Below, piece by piece: positions 10,743 through 19,123 of a DNA stretch of 32,150 bases. Source of the stretch: Aquificota bacterium (GTDB taxonomy: Bacteria; Thermosulfidibacterota; Thermosulfidibacteria; Thermosulfidibacterales; B14-G1); assembly GCA_015486105.1 (NCBI GenBank), contig WFSI01000082.1, positions 1 to 32,150 on the forward strand, given 5' to 3'. The position numbers were made by a program, and so were the translations under genes. Numbering within the stretch: position 1 is the first letter of the stretch; each line of letters opens with the position of its first letter. Under the pieces are notes generated by a model. That model saw only the letters and a program-made list of their open reading frames with translations, did no database searches and was not told the origin of the DNA.

Positions 10743-12502
10743 GGTACTACCTCCGCATCCTTTCTTACGCCAAGCCATATTGGTTCAGGATATCTATAGC
10801 TCTCATTACGGCCCAGGTAGTGGCAGCCACCGACGGTGCCCTGGCCTGGCTGGTCAAACCTATGATGGACAGGATATTTGTAGAGAAGAATGCCGCAATG
10901 CTGAAGTTCATTCCCATAGCCATCATCGGCCTTTACACGGTGAGAGGGATAGGGCGCTACCTTCAGAACTACCTCATGAGATACGCAAATCTCAGGATGA
11001 TCATGGATCTCAGGACTGACATCTTTCGCCACTTCCAAAGGATGAGCCTGGCCTTCTACAAGGATCGTTCTACAGGAGAGCTTATGTCCAGGATCACCAG
11101 TGACGTGGGAGCCGTAAGAAACGCCAATGTGGGGTTGGTGAAAAACCTTTTCCGGCAGATCTTCACCCTTTTGGCCCTTATGGTGGTGCTCTTCAGAAGA
11201 GACTGGCAACTGGCCCTTATGGCTTGCGTCACTGTTCCTCCATCTGGGATCCTTATTGATCGTTTAGGGAGGAAGATTAAAAGACTCACCAAGGAATCCC
11301 AGGAGAAACAGGCAGACCTGTCTACCCTCTTAGTAGAGTCCCTCTCAGGGGCCAGGATCGTTAAGGCCTTCAACATGGAGAAACAGGAGACCAAGAGGTA
11401 TAGAAGACAGCTTCACAAGCTCTATTCTCTTAGCATGAAGAAGGTGAAGGCATCAGAGCTGGTTTCTCCATTGGTAGAGTGGTTGGGTTCTCTGGGCGTG
11501 GCAGCCATTATCTATGTGGGGGGTACCAGGGTTATGTCGGGGGTGCTCACCCCCGGTGACTTCTTTTCCTTCATGGCAGCCCTTATGATGATGTACAGCC
11601 CCATAAGAAAGCTCACCAACGTGAACAGTTCCATCCAGTCGGCCACAGCAGCAGCTGAAAGGATCTTTGAGGTCTTAGACCTGGAACCAGACATCAAGGA
11701 TGCCCCTGATGCTGTCGAGATTAAGGAGTTCAAAGACTCTATCCGATTTGATCAAGTGTGGTTTGCCTACCCTGACGATCCAGAGACCTGGACCCTCAAG
11801 GACATAACCTTAGAGGTGAGGAAAGGTGAGTTGCTGGCCATAGTGGGAGAAAGCGGGGCCGGGAAGAGCACCTTGGTGGATCTGGTGCCACGCTTCTATG
11901 ACGCAACTAAAGGAGCCCTTTACATAGACGGTACAGACGTCAGAAAGGTAACCCTTAACTCTCTAAGAAGCATCACGGGAGTGGTGACCCAAGAAATCAT
12001 CCTTTTCAACGATACCATTTTTAATAATATCCTTTATGGACGCCCTGGGGCCACATTTGATGAGGTAATAGAGGCTGCCAGAGTGGCCCATGCCCATGAG
12101 TTTATCGAGGATCTTCCCCACGGCTACGATACTGTTATTGGTGAAAGGGGTACCCGCCTATCCGGGGGGCAGAAGCAGAGAGTTGCTATAGCCAGGGCAG
12201 TATTGAAAAATCCTCCCATCCTTATCCTGGACGAAGCCACATCGGCCTTGGACACTCAATCAGAAAGGATGGTCCAGGTGGCCCTGGACCGTCTTATGGA
12301 AGGCCGAACGGTCTTTGTCATCGCCCATCGTTTGTCCACTGTCCAGAATGCCAGCAGGATCCTGGTGCTGGACAAAGGAGAAATAAAGGAGATGGGTAGC
12401 CACCAGGAGCTCTTGGAACAAGGGGGCCTCTACAGCCGCCTTCACCAACTCCAATTCTCCCAGGACTATGAGGATAAGCCTCTCTCCGCAGTTAACTTCT
12501 AA
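10739..12502 (+). CDS. msbA: Lipid A export ABC transporter MsbA-like (permease + ATPase)
   Basis: N-terminal TM domain; Walker A GESGAGKST, signature LSGGQKQRVAIARA, Walker B ILILDEATSALD; lpxB neighbour. Confidence 0.93.
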   Translation: MRYYLRILSYAKPYWFRISIALITAQVVAATDGALAWLVKPMMDRIFVEKNAAMLKFIPIAIIGLYTVRGIGRYLQNYLMRYANLRMIMDLRTDIFRHFQRMSLAFYKDRSTGELMSRITSDVGAVRNANVGLVKNLFRQIFTLLALMVVLFRRDWQLALMACVTVPPSGILIDRLGRKIKRLTKESQEKQADLSTLLVESLSGARIVKAFNMEKQETKRYRRQLHKLYSLSMKKVKASELVSPLVEWLGSLGVAAIIYVGGTRVMSGVLTPGDFFSFMAALMMMYSPIRKLTNVNSSIQSATAAAERIFEVLDLEPDIKDAPDAVEIKEFKDSIRFDQVWFAYPDDPETWTLKDITLEVRKGELLAIVGESGAGKSTLVDLVPRFYDATKGALYIDGTDVRKVTLNSLRSITGVVTQEIILFNDTIFNNILYGRPGATFDEVIEAARVAHAHEFIEDLPHGYDTVIGERGTRLSGGQKQRVAIARAVLKNPPILILDEATSALDTQSERMVQVALDRLMEGRTVFVIAHRLSTVQNASRILVLDKGEIKEMGSHQELLEQGGLYSRLHQLQFSQDYEDKPLSAVNF

Positions 12503-13145
12503 GCTCCTGGGGCTTTTAGTAGGTCCCCTTGGCTCCACTTACAGGATCAGGGTCTGGAACATAGAAACAGAAGATCTTCTCAAGAGGAAAAAAGAAGGCC
12601 TTATATACACCTTTTGGCACAATAGGCTCTTCCCTTTGGTAGCCTACTACCGTCGTTTCTATCTTTCTCGATTCCCTAAGGAAAGGGTGGATGTACTAGT
12701 GAGCAAGAGCAAAGACGGAGAGATGGCGGCCCTCATGCTGCACCGATTTGGATTTGGCACCATCAGAGGTTCCAGCTCTCGAAGGGGAAGAGAGGCCCTT
12801 TTGGAGATGGTAGAAAGGGTGAAAAGTGGGGGAGACGTAGGCATCATCCCCGATGGACCTAAGGGTCCCCGATACATAGCCAAGGGAGGGGCTGTAGCCC
12901 TGGCTAAAGCTACCGGGGCACCCATACTTCCCGTGGGTGTTTCCGCCAAACCCGCTAAGGTCTTTCATAGTTGGGACAGGTTTATACTTCCCCTTCCCCT
13001 TGCTCGGGTAGGCATCCTCTTTGGAGGACCCCTTTACGTGACCAAGGAAGAGGAGATAGAGACCTCCAGAATACGCCTTGAAAGGGCCCTTATGGATGTC
13101 ACCCGGGAGGCAGATATCCGCATGGGAGTAAAGGTGGAATATTGA
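12468..13145 (+). CDS. Lysophospholipid acyltransferase family protein (DUF374)
   Basis: FWHNRLFPLVAYYR, GTIRGSSSRRGREAL, GIIPDGPKGPRYIAKGGAVALAKATGAPILPVGVSA. Confidence 0.9.
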   Translation: MRISLSPQLTSKLLGLLVGPLGSTYRIRVWNIETEDLLKRKKEGLIYTFWHNRLFPLVAYYRRFYLSRFPKERVDVLVSKSKDGEMAALMLHRFGFGTIRGSSSRRGREALLEMVERVKSGGDVGIIPDGPKGPRYIAKGGAVALAKATGAPILPVGVSAKPAKVFHSWDRFILPLPLARVGILFGGPLYVTKEEEIETSRIRLERALMDVTREADIRMGVKVEY

Positions 13146-13825
13146 AACTGCCTCATCTAGTACCTGGCTTCTTCCTCCAGCGCATGAATCGATTTCTGGC
13201 TACAGTAGAAGTGGAAGGAAAAACCCACCCTACTTTTGTACCCAATTCAGGCCGCATGGAAGAACTTCTGCTGGAAGGGGTCCAGGTCTATTTGAAGGAC
13301 AGGCGAAAACTCCCAGGTAAGACCCACTATGAGTTGGTCCTGGTGAAGAAGGAGGACACACTGGTGGGTTTGGACTCTCGAATGCCTCCCTCCATTTTGG
13401 AGGAAGCGGTGCTTCGAGGCAGGGTAATGCCCGGTCTCAAGCCCATTGGCAGGGAACCATCCTTAGGCAATGGACGGGCAGATCTTCTGCTGCAGGGCAA
13501 AGGTAGCCAGGTTTGGGTAGAAACCAAGTCGGTAAACTTGGTGGAAAACAAAGTGGCCCTTTTCCCCGATGCCCCTACTATTCGGGGCACTAAGCATATG
13601 AATGCCTTAAGAAACCTGGTAGAAACAAGAAAAGGAGAGGCCTGGGTGGTCTTTATAATTCAAAGGAAGGACGCTGAGGCCTTTTCTCCTTTCACCAAAA
13701 GGGATCCTCTCTTTGCCCAGGCCCTGAAGGAGGCCTACAAAAGAGGGGTGAAGGTAGCAGCCTTTCGTTCCCTGGTCACCCTGAAAGAGATCATCCTGGA
13801 TAGAGAAGTACCCGTCCTTTTATAG
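13142..13825 (+). CDS. sfsA: Sugar fermentation stimulation protein / DNA-binding nuclease SfsA
   Basis: TTG start overlapping preceding TGA; FLATVEVEGKTHPTFVPNSGRMEELL, WVETKSVNLVENKVALFPDAPTIRGTKHMNAL, FIIQRKDAEAFSP. Confidence 0.93.
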   Translation: MKLPHLVPGFFLQRMNRFLATVEVEGKTHPTFVPNSGRMEELLLEGVQVYLKDRRKLPGKTHYELVLVKKEDTLVGLDSRMPPSILEEAVLRGRVMPGLKPIGREPSLGNGRADLLLQGKGSQVWVETKSVNLVENKVALFPDAPTIRGTKHMNALRNLVETRKGEAWVVFIIQRKDAEAFSPFTKRDPLFAQALKEAYKRGVKVAAFRSLVTLKEIILDREVPVLL

Positions 13826-13940
13826 AGTGCACGCCTTCAAAAGCCTCCTTAAACCATAGGAATCACCCGCTGTACTCCTAATTCTCATATACCAGGCTGT
13901 TTGGCTAACTCCACCAGCCCTGACTTTTTTGCAGCTTACA

Positions 13941-14474
13941 TCACTCTCCTCTATCCGAAGGGATTCCCCGGGGGGTACCTACTTTCCTCGGTCTACCCCG
14001 TCTCATTCTTTCTCTGATTATCATCCTCATGATCTCCCGATTGAATCGCTCTGTGAACAAGATATACTTAGCCTCCTCTTGGGGAGAGAGCTCTTTCTCC
14101 AAGGCCCGAAGTTCTTTCACCCTTAGCCTGGCCAGTTCCACACCTACGTTGAGGTACCTCAAAGACATGGACCTTACATCTCCTTTCACAGCCTTACCCC
14201 TTGAGGCATTTATGAGTTCCTCCCGGAGGCTCCGCCTCTCCTGAACCAGTTTTCTGCGTTGGAGATCAAACCTCCTAAGTATAATAAAAAGTCTCTGAGC
14301 CCTGTCCTGGGATAGATTCAACACGTCCATGAGCTTCCAATTCCTTATGGTCTCCACCTTCTCCATAGTTCGGGCCTCCTCTTTCTTAGAGACCCCTCCC
14401 AAGCTTAAAACGGGCGTACTTAGGAAACACAAAAAAACCACAAGAGAAAAACCCAGTTTATAGACATCCTTCAT
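13941..14474 (-). CDS. Putative periplasmic Spy/CpxP/ZraP-like helical protein
   Basis: Signal peptide (LGFSLVVFLCFLSTPVLSLG), repeated LTxxQ-like motifs (LSQDRAQRLF, LSPQEEAKYILF), Arg-rich helical body; follows the anti-sigma gene with a 4-nt overlap. Confidence 0.65.
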   Translation of the reverse strand: MKDVYKLGFSLVVFLCFLSTPVLSLGGVSKKEEARTMEKVETIRNWKLMDVLNLSQDRAQRLFIILRRFDLQRRKLVQERRSLREELINASRGKAVKGDVRSMSLRYLNVGVELARLRVKELRALEKELSPQEEAKYILFTERFNREIMRMIIRERMRRGRPRKVGTPRGIPSDRGE

Positions 14475-15082
14475 GCTACACCCCCTATCTGGTTTATGGT
14501 TTCCCGACCTTGCTTACTTGTCCCCTTCAAAAGAGCATCTAATTCAGCAGGTGAAAGGCTACCTGCCGATTCCAACGCATCAGCCCAAGGGGTAATTGTA
14601 GAAAAGGGCTCTCCATGGGGAAGAGAAAGGGCCATGGCCCTGTTTAACTCCACCATATCTTTCCTATCCAACTGGGAAAGAATTTCGGCTTCCCCACCTG
14701 GAGGAATAATATCCCACGAAGTTATCCTCCATTTAATATTTGAATGGCCAATAAAAAGGAAAAGAAAACAGAAGGCCAAAAGGAGACCCCCTATACAGGC
14801 CCCCCACCCCCAAGGAAGGCTCAATGGCGAAGAAGGGGAAGACAAGGAAAGAGATGGGACCACCTGCTTCGCTTCCTCCAAGAGCCTCTCCTCCATGGCA
14901 AGAAAGAAGGCCTCGCCATCTCCAGCTATTTCTCCTTCTTGCAATGCCTGGAATAGACGCTTCATGAAAGAGAGTCTTTCTCTGCACTCTCTGCACTTTA
15001 ATAGATGGAAAAAGAGGGGAAGCCTTGCCAGGGCAAATCCGGCCTCGTCATACCATCTCTCAACGAACTCTTCACAGGTCAC
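14471..15082 (-). CDS. Putative membrane-anchored zinc-finger anti-sigma factor
   Basis: N-terminal HLLKCRECRERL (HxxxCxxC), single TM (ACIGGLLLAFCFLFLFIGH), directly downstream of and overlapping an ECF sigma gene. Confidence 0.75.
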   Translation of the reverse strand: MTCEEFVERWYDEAGFALARLPLFFHLLKCRECRERLSFMKRLFQALQEGEIAGDGEAFFLAMEERLLEEAKQVVPSLSLSSPSSPLSLPWGWGACIGGLLLAFCFLFLFIGHSNIKWRITSWDIIPPGGEAEILSQLDRKDMVELNRAMALSLPHGEPFSTITPWADALESAGSLSPAELDALLKGTSKQGRETINQIGGVA

Positions 15083-15614
15083 GACCTTCCCCCAGAATCC
15101 ATCTCAATCTTTTCACTCCCACCCAAAAAAGACTCCTGGCGGTTGCCGGCTGACACCCCATGGCCAGAGCCACCTCTTTGAAGGAGAGTTCACCATAAAC
15201 CCTGAGAACAATAGCCATCCTCTGACGAGGTGGAAGGTGACTAAGGGCCCAACGGATACGTTCCTTCTCCTGAAGGGTAGACAAAATCTGAAAGGCCTCA
15301 CTCTCTCGGGGAACCCCATCCCTCTCAAAGTCCAGGGCATAAGCTTCACCTTTTTTACGGCGCAGAGAGTCTTTGACCAGGTTAGATGTGATCTGGAGAA
15401 GCCAAGGTCTAAAGCTGGAGGGATTTTTAAGACAAGCCAATCCCTTCAAAGCCCTTAAAAAGGCCTCTTGGGTGATGTCCCTGGCACTTTCTCTATCACC
15501 CATCATATTAAAAGCCGCGTTATATACCATCCTTTCGTACCTCCTCACCAGATCTGAGAAAGCCTGGGCCGATCCTTCCAAAAACATAGCTATGAGGTCC
15601 TCATCTTTTTTCAT
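15072..15614 (-). CDS. ECF-type RNA polymerase sigma factor (sigma-70 family)
   Basis: sigma2 (FSDLVRRYERMVYNAAFNMMGDRESARDITQEAFLRAL) and sigma4 (ALSHLPPRQRMAIVLRVYGELSFKEVALAMGCQPATARSLFWVGVKRLR). Confidence 0.92.
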   Translation of the reverse strand: MKKDEDLIAMFLEGSAQAFSDLVRRYERMVYNAAFNMMGDRESARDITQEAFLRALKGLACLKNPSSFRPWLLQITSNLVKDSLRRKKGEAYALDFERDGVPRESEAFQILSTLQEKERIRWALSHLPPRQRMAIVLRVYGELSFKEVALAMGCQPATARSLFWVGVKRLRWILGEGRDL

Positions 15615-15736
15615 CCCTCTATCCTCTTAGACGCAGTGGTGTGAAAAAGCGTGTAAAAAGGAGAGGCACCGGCAGGACTATTTGAAGAAATGGGGGGCAA
15701 AAGACGAGAGGGAAACCACCTGCCTGATTAGATCCC

Positions 15737-17050
15737 TTACGAATCCTTCCTAAAAAGAAAGAGTTTACGCCTAATAGTATTTCTGTGAACACCCAGGATC
15801 CTTGATGCCCTAATCTGATTACCCTGGGTCAAACCCAAGACCTCTTCCAAAAGTACCTTCTCTACCTGCTCAAGAACCTTCCCATAAATATCCATCTCCC
15901 CCTCTTTGAGCATCCGTTGAACCTCCTCCCTCAGGTAGAGAATGAAAGGGGGCTCCTCCCTATTCTCCCGAATCACCAAAGGGAGAAGATCTAAAGAGAC
16001 AAGCTGCCCCCTGCATAAGGACACCAGCCTCTCTACCACCTCTTTCAGCTCTTTCACATTGCCCGGCCATCTATACCTCATAAGGGCCTCCATGGCTTGA
16101 CTGGTGAAACCCTTTACCCTGCTCCTCGTTGCCTCAGCCGCCCTTTGAAGAAAGTAGTTAGCCAACAAGGGAACATCTTCTACCCTCTCCCTCAAGGGAG
16201 GAATCTCCAAGGTAAGGGTCTGGAGGCGCAAAAACAGATCCTCATTAAACACCCCCTCCACCACCAGACGGGGTAAGTCCTTGCTGGTTGTTGCCATGAT
16301 CCTGGCCTCCAATTGAAAGATCCTGCCCCCCAAACCAATATACTCCCCCTGTTCCAAGACCGTTAACAGTTTATCCTGAACCTCTGGTACCAGATCCTCC
16401 ACATGCTGGATCACCAAGGTGCCACCCCGGGCATTTTCCAGCTTCCCCCCTCTGCCAAAAAGTTCTGTCTCTACCCGCGGAGCTGGAAGTCTAGCAGGAG
16501 TGAAAAAAACCAAGGGCCCATCCCCCCGGCCACTGTGAATGTGCATATACTGGGCAGCAGCTCCCTTTCCACTCCCTTTTTCCCCAATGATAAGGGCAGA
16601 AAGATCAGTGGCGGCAAGGCGCCCCATGCGCTTCAGCACCTCCTCCATGGCAGGAGACTGGGTCATGAACTCATGAGATCTATCCTCTCCCTCTTCCCTC
16701 CTGAGGAGAGCCTCTCCCTCCTTCACCACACCCCGTAGCCTCGATAGATCAAAGGGCTTAGGAAGATAATCCATAGCCCCACGTTTCATAGCCTCAATCA
16801 CAGTTTCTGGCCCTCCCCGCCCCGTCATTAACACCACCAAGGGGGGATCCTCCATGGCAAGGACCTCTTCTAAAAATTGAAGACCATATCCATCGGGAAG
16901 ATAGATATCCAGAAAAACCAACTGGACATCCCTCAGCAGCCCCCTACCATCCCTCAAGGTAGGAGCCTCTAAGACCTCGTAATCCCGGCCCAAGGCCTTA
17001 TTGATTATCCACTGGACGCTGGGATCATCGTCTATGACCAGAATCTTCAT
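15737..17050 (-). CDS. NtrC-family response regulator (REC + AAA+ + Fis HTH) with atypical AAA+ domain
   Basis: REC with FLDIYLPDG; Walker A GEKGSGKG; PPLRERVEDVPLLANYFL; WPGNVKEL; HTH GNQIRASRILGVHRNTIRRKL. GAFTGA loop and canonical Walker B absent. Confidence 0.92.
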   Translation of the reverse strand: MKILVIDDDPSVQWIINKALGRDYEVLEAPTLRDGRGLLRDVQLVFLDIYLPDGYGLQFLEEVLAMEDPPLVVLMTGRGGPETVIEAMKRGAMDYLPKPFDLSRLRGVVKEGEALLRREEGEDRSHEFMTQSPAMEEVLKRMGRLAATDLSALIIGEKGSGKGAAAQYMHIHSGRGDGPLVFFTPARLPAPRVETELFGRGGKLENARGGTLVIQHVEDLVPEVQDKLLTVLEQGEYIGLGGRIFQLEARIMATTSKDLPRLVVEGVFNEDLFLRLQTLTLEIPPLRERVEDVPLLANYFLQRAAEATRSRVKGFTSQAMEALMRYRWPGNVKELKEVVERLVSLCRGQLVSLDLLPLVIRENREEPPFILYLREEVQRMLKEGEMDIYGKVLEQVEKVLLEEVLGLTQGNQIRASRILGVHRNTIRRKLFLFRKDS

Positions 17051-18107
17051 GCCCCTGCCTCAAAGGTAAAAGCACTTCAAAGACCGTCCAATCTCCCTCC
17101 CTCCCGTACTGGAGATGGCCCTGGTGACACTTCACTATCTTATAAGCAATGGACAAACCCAGACCCGTACCCTTTACCTTAGAGGTGACAAAGGGAGAAA
17201 ACAGACTATCCTCCACATCAGGGGGCACACCACCTCCCGTATCCTCTACCCTCACCAAAAGGGCATCTGCCTGGGGAAGGAGCCTCCTATCCCAGGAAAG
17301 AGCCGTTTTTACCCTCAGGGTTCCACCTTGGGGCATGGCTTCCAATGCGTTCTTCACCAAGTTGGAAAAGACCTGATAAAGCCTAAAAGGATCCGCTCCC
17401 AAAGGAGGCAAACTGGGATCATAGAGGCGCTCCACCTGAACATCTTGCATCTGGATCTGATGCTTGTATGCATTGAGTACCTCCTCCAGCACCCTGTGGA
17501 TATTGGTCTTCACCATCTCTAAACTCAAGGGTCGGGAAAAATCCAGGGTCTCCTCCACCAACTGTTGAAGCCTCACCACTTCCCTCTTTATAAACCTCAT
17601 ATACTCCAAAGGATCTCCCTCTTCCTCTTCCATAAGCTGAACGGCCCCCTTCAAACCCGTAAGGGGACCCTTAAGCTGATGAAAGGCCATACCTAATGCC
17701 TCCTCTACCAAGGAGATGGCCAATCCCTCCTTATCTTTCTCCTCCAACACCTTGATACGGGTGACATCTCTGAAAAGGATACCCACTACCCTTTTCCCTT
17801 CCACCTCCACTGGAAAAAAGCTGGCCATGAGATACCTATTGTCACCTCTGAGGGTGAGAGGATACCCTCGTAGCACCCTGCCCTCCCTCAAAACCCGGGC
17901 CCAAGCCTGGAGAAATCCCTGGTCATCCACCACAGTGGATAGGGGAACCCCCCGTAGATGGCCTAAAGACAAGACTTCCCGGGCAGCAGGGTTGGCGTAC
18001 TCCACTCCTCCCTCATCGTCCACCAAGAGATAGGGATCCCCCAATCCCTCTAACAGTTCCCTAAAAGGAATCTCATTCATGTTCATAATTGATGGCATGA
18101 AACGCAA
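17025..18107 (-). CDS. PAS-domain sensor histidine kinase (NtrB-like), partner of the adjacent regulator
   Basis: PAS, H-box AFHQLKGPLTGLKGAVQLM, N-box QVFSNLVKNALEAMPQGG, G-boxes VEDTGGGVPP, GTGLGLSIAYKIV; overlaps regulator by 26 nt. Confidence 0.93.
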   Translation of the reverse strand: MRFMPSIMNMNEIPFRELLEGLGDPYLLVDDEGGVEYANPAAREVLSLGHLRGVPLSTVVDDQGFLQAWARVLREGRVLRGYPLTLRGDNRYLMASFFPVEVEGKRVVGILFRDVTRIKVLEEKDKEGLAISLVEEALGMAFHQLKGPLTGLKGAVQLMEEEEGDPLEYMRFIKREVVRLQQLVEETLDFSRPLSLEMVKTNIHRVLEEVLNAYKHQIQMQDVQVERLYDPSLPPLGADPFRLYQVFSNLVKNALEAMPQGGTLRVKTALSWDRRLLPQADALLVRVEDTGGGVPPDVEDSLFSPFVTSKVKGTGLGLSIAYKIVKCHQGHLQYGREGDWTVFEVLLPLRQGHEDSGHRR

Positions 18108-18126
18108 AGATTGGCAAGGGTAAGGG

Positions 18127-18393
18127 CTATTGAAAGAAGAGAATAAAGCCCAAGATGATGAGTAGAAGGGCCCCTCCTCTTCTCGCCAAGTCCAAAGGTA
18201 TCCATAGAGCCAAATGCTCTCCCACCAAAACGGCTAAAAGGGTGGTAGCAGTTAAGGCCAAAGACGCCCCAACAAAAACGGCCAGGGGCGATCTACCCGA
18301 AGAGGCAAACCCCAATACCGCCAACTGGGTCTTGTCCCCCAGCTCAGCCAAAAACACAGCCACGAACACAGCCACTAGGCTCTTAATGTTCAT
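18127..18393 (-). CDS. Single-domain GDT1/TMEM165 (UPF0016) family membrane protein
   Basis: About 88 aa with AVFLAELGDKTQLAVLGFAS (ExGDKTQ motif) and three hydrophobic segments; RBS GGGAGGTAGAGG before ATG 18393. Confidence 0.88.
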   Translation of the reverse strand: MNIKSLVAVFVAVFLAELGDKTQLAVLGFASSGRSPLAVFVGASLALTATTLLAVLVGEHLALWIPLDLARRGGALLLIILGFILFFQ

Positions 18394-18499
18394 CACCCTC
18401 TACCTCCCAGGACTTTTCCTCTTACCTACCATAAAAAGCGGAGCACATCACCGGTGCCCATGGTATTTCACTGTTCCTTTGTGGTATATATATCTTACT

Positions 18500-19123
18500 A
18501 TGAAGGCTCCTTTGGATAAGATTCGGACTATCATCCAACACCGAGAGGTAAGGGAAGAACCACCATCAGAGAGGATACCCTCGGCGGTGCTGGTCCCCCT
18601 CCTAAATGAAAGGGGGAGGCTCCACCTCCTCTTCATAAGAAAGGTGGAAGACAACTCCCTCCACTCGGGACAAGTCTCCTTTCCCGGGGGTGCTAAAGAA
18701 GATGAAGACCTCCACCTATTAGCTACTGCTCTAAGGGAGACCCATGAGGAGATTGGTATCCCCCCCTCGTCATGGGAGGTGTTAGGACCCCTGGATCCTG
18801 TAAAAACCCTGGGATCGCCCTTCATCATCTACCCTTTCGTAGCCTTTCTCAGGAAACCCATACCCCCTAACCCTTCGCCCCAGGAGGTTGCAAGGGTGTT
18901 CACCGTTCCCTTGGCCTACATCCTGGAGAGATACCCCTTCCAGCTCCAAAACTTCACCTGGCGGGACAAGAACTACGAGACCTTCCTCATCCCCTATGGA
19001 GAAGAAATTATCTGGGGAGCTACAGCTCGCATACTCCAAGCCTTCTGCCAGCTTATCAAGGAAACCCACCCCTCTGGCGCTGGACTTCATAGAGAAAAAC
19101 CGCCGTGGAAGCGGCCACATTGA
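18500..19123 (+). CDS. NUDIX hydrolase, CoA pyrophosphatase-like
   Basis: SGQVSFPGGAKEDEDLHLLATALRETHEEIGI fits the Nudix/CoAse motif; ATG at 18500 is in frame in the longer ORF. Confidence 0.9.
   Translation: MKAPLDKIRTIIQHREVREEPPSERIPSAVLVPLLNERGRLHLLFIRKVEDNSLHSGQVSFPGGAKEDEDLHLLATALRETHEEIGIPPSSWEVLGPLDPVKTLGSPFIIYPFVAFLRKPIPPNPSPQEVARVFTVPLAYILERYPFQLQNFTWRDKNYETFLIPYGEEIIWGATARILQAFCQLIKETHPSGAGLHREKPPWKRPH

Noticed and set aside
10460-11209. 249-aa minus-strand ORF over lpxB/msbA
   Set aside because: Antisense to two strongly recognisable genes; no domain.
14496-15458. 320-aa plus-strand ORF antisense to the anti-sigma and sigma genes
   Set aside because: Low-complexity, Ser/Pro/Lys-rich translation with no recognisable domain; the opposite strand encodes clear sigma/anti-sigma proteins. 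Codon-bias shadow ORF.
15627-15633. CGTCTAA (minus strand) upstream of the ECF sigma, resembling an ECF -10 element for autoregulation
   Set aside because: No GAAC-like -35 at a suitable distance, so an autoregulatory promoter cannot be claimed.
18397-18500. Possible yybP-ykoY manganese riboswitch before the GDT1-like gene
   Set aside because: The leader is short and I could not find the conserved riboswitch core; only a CACCGGTG palindrome and simple sequence are visible.
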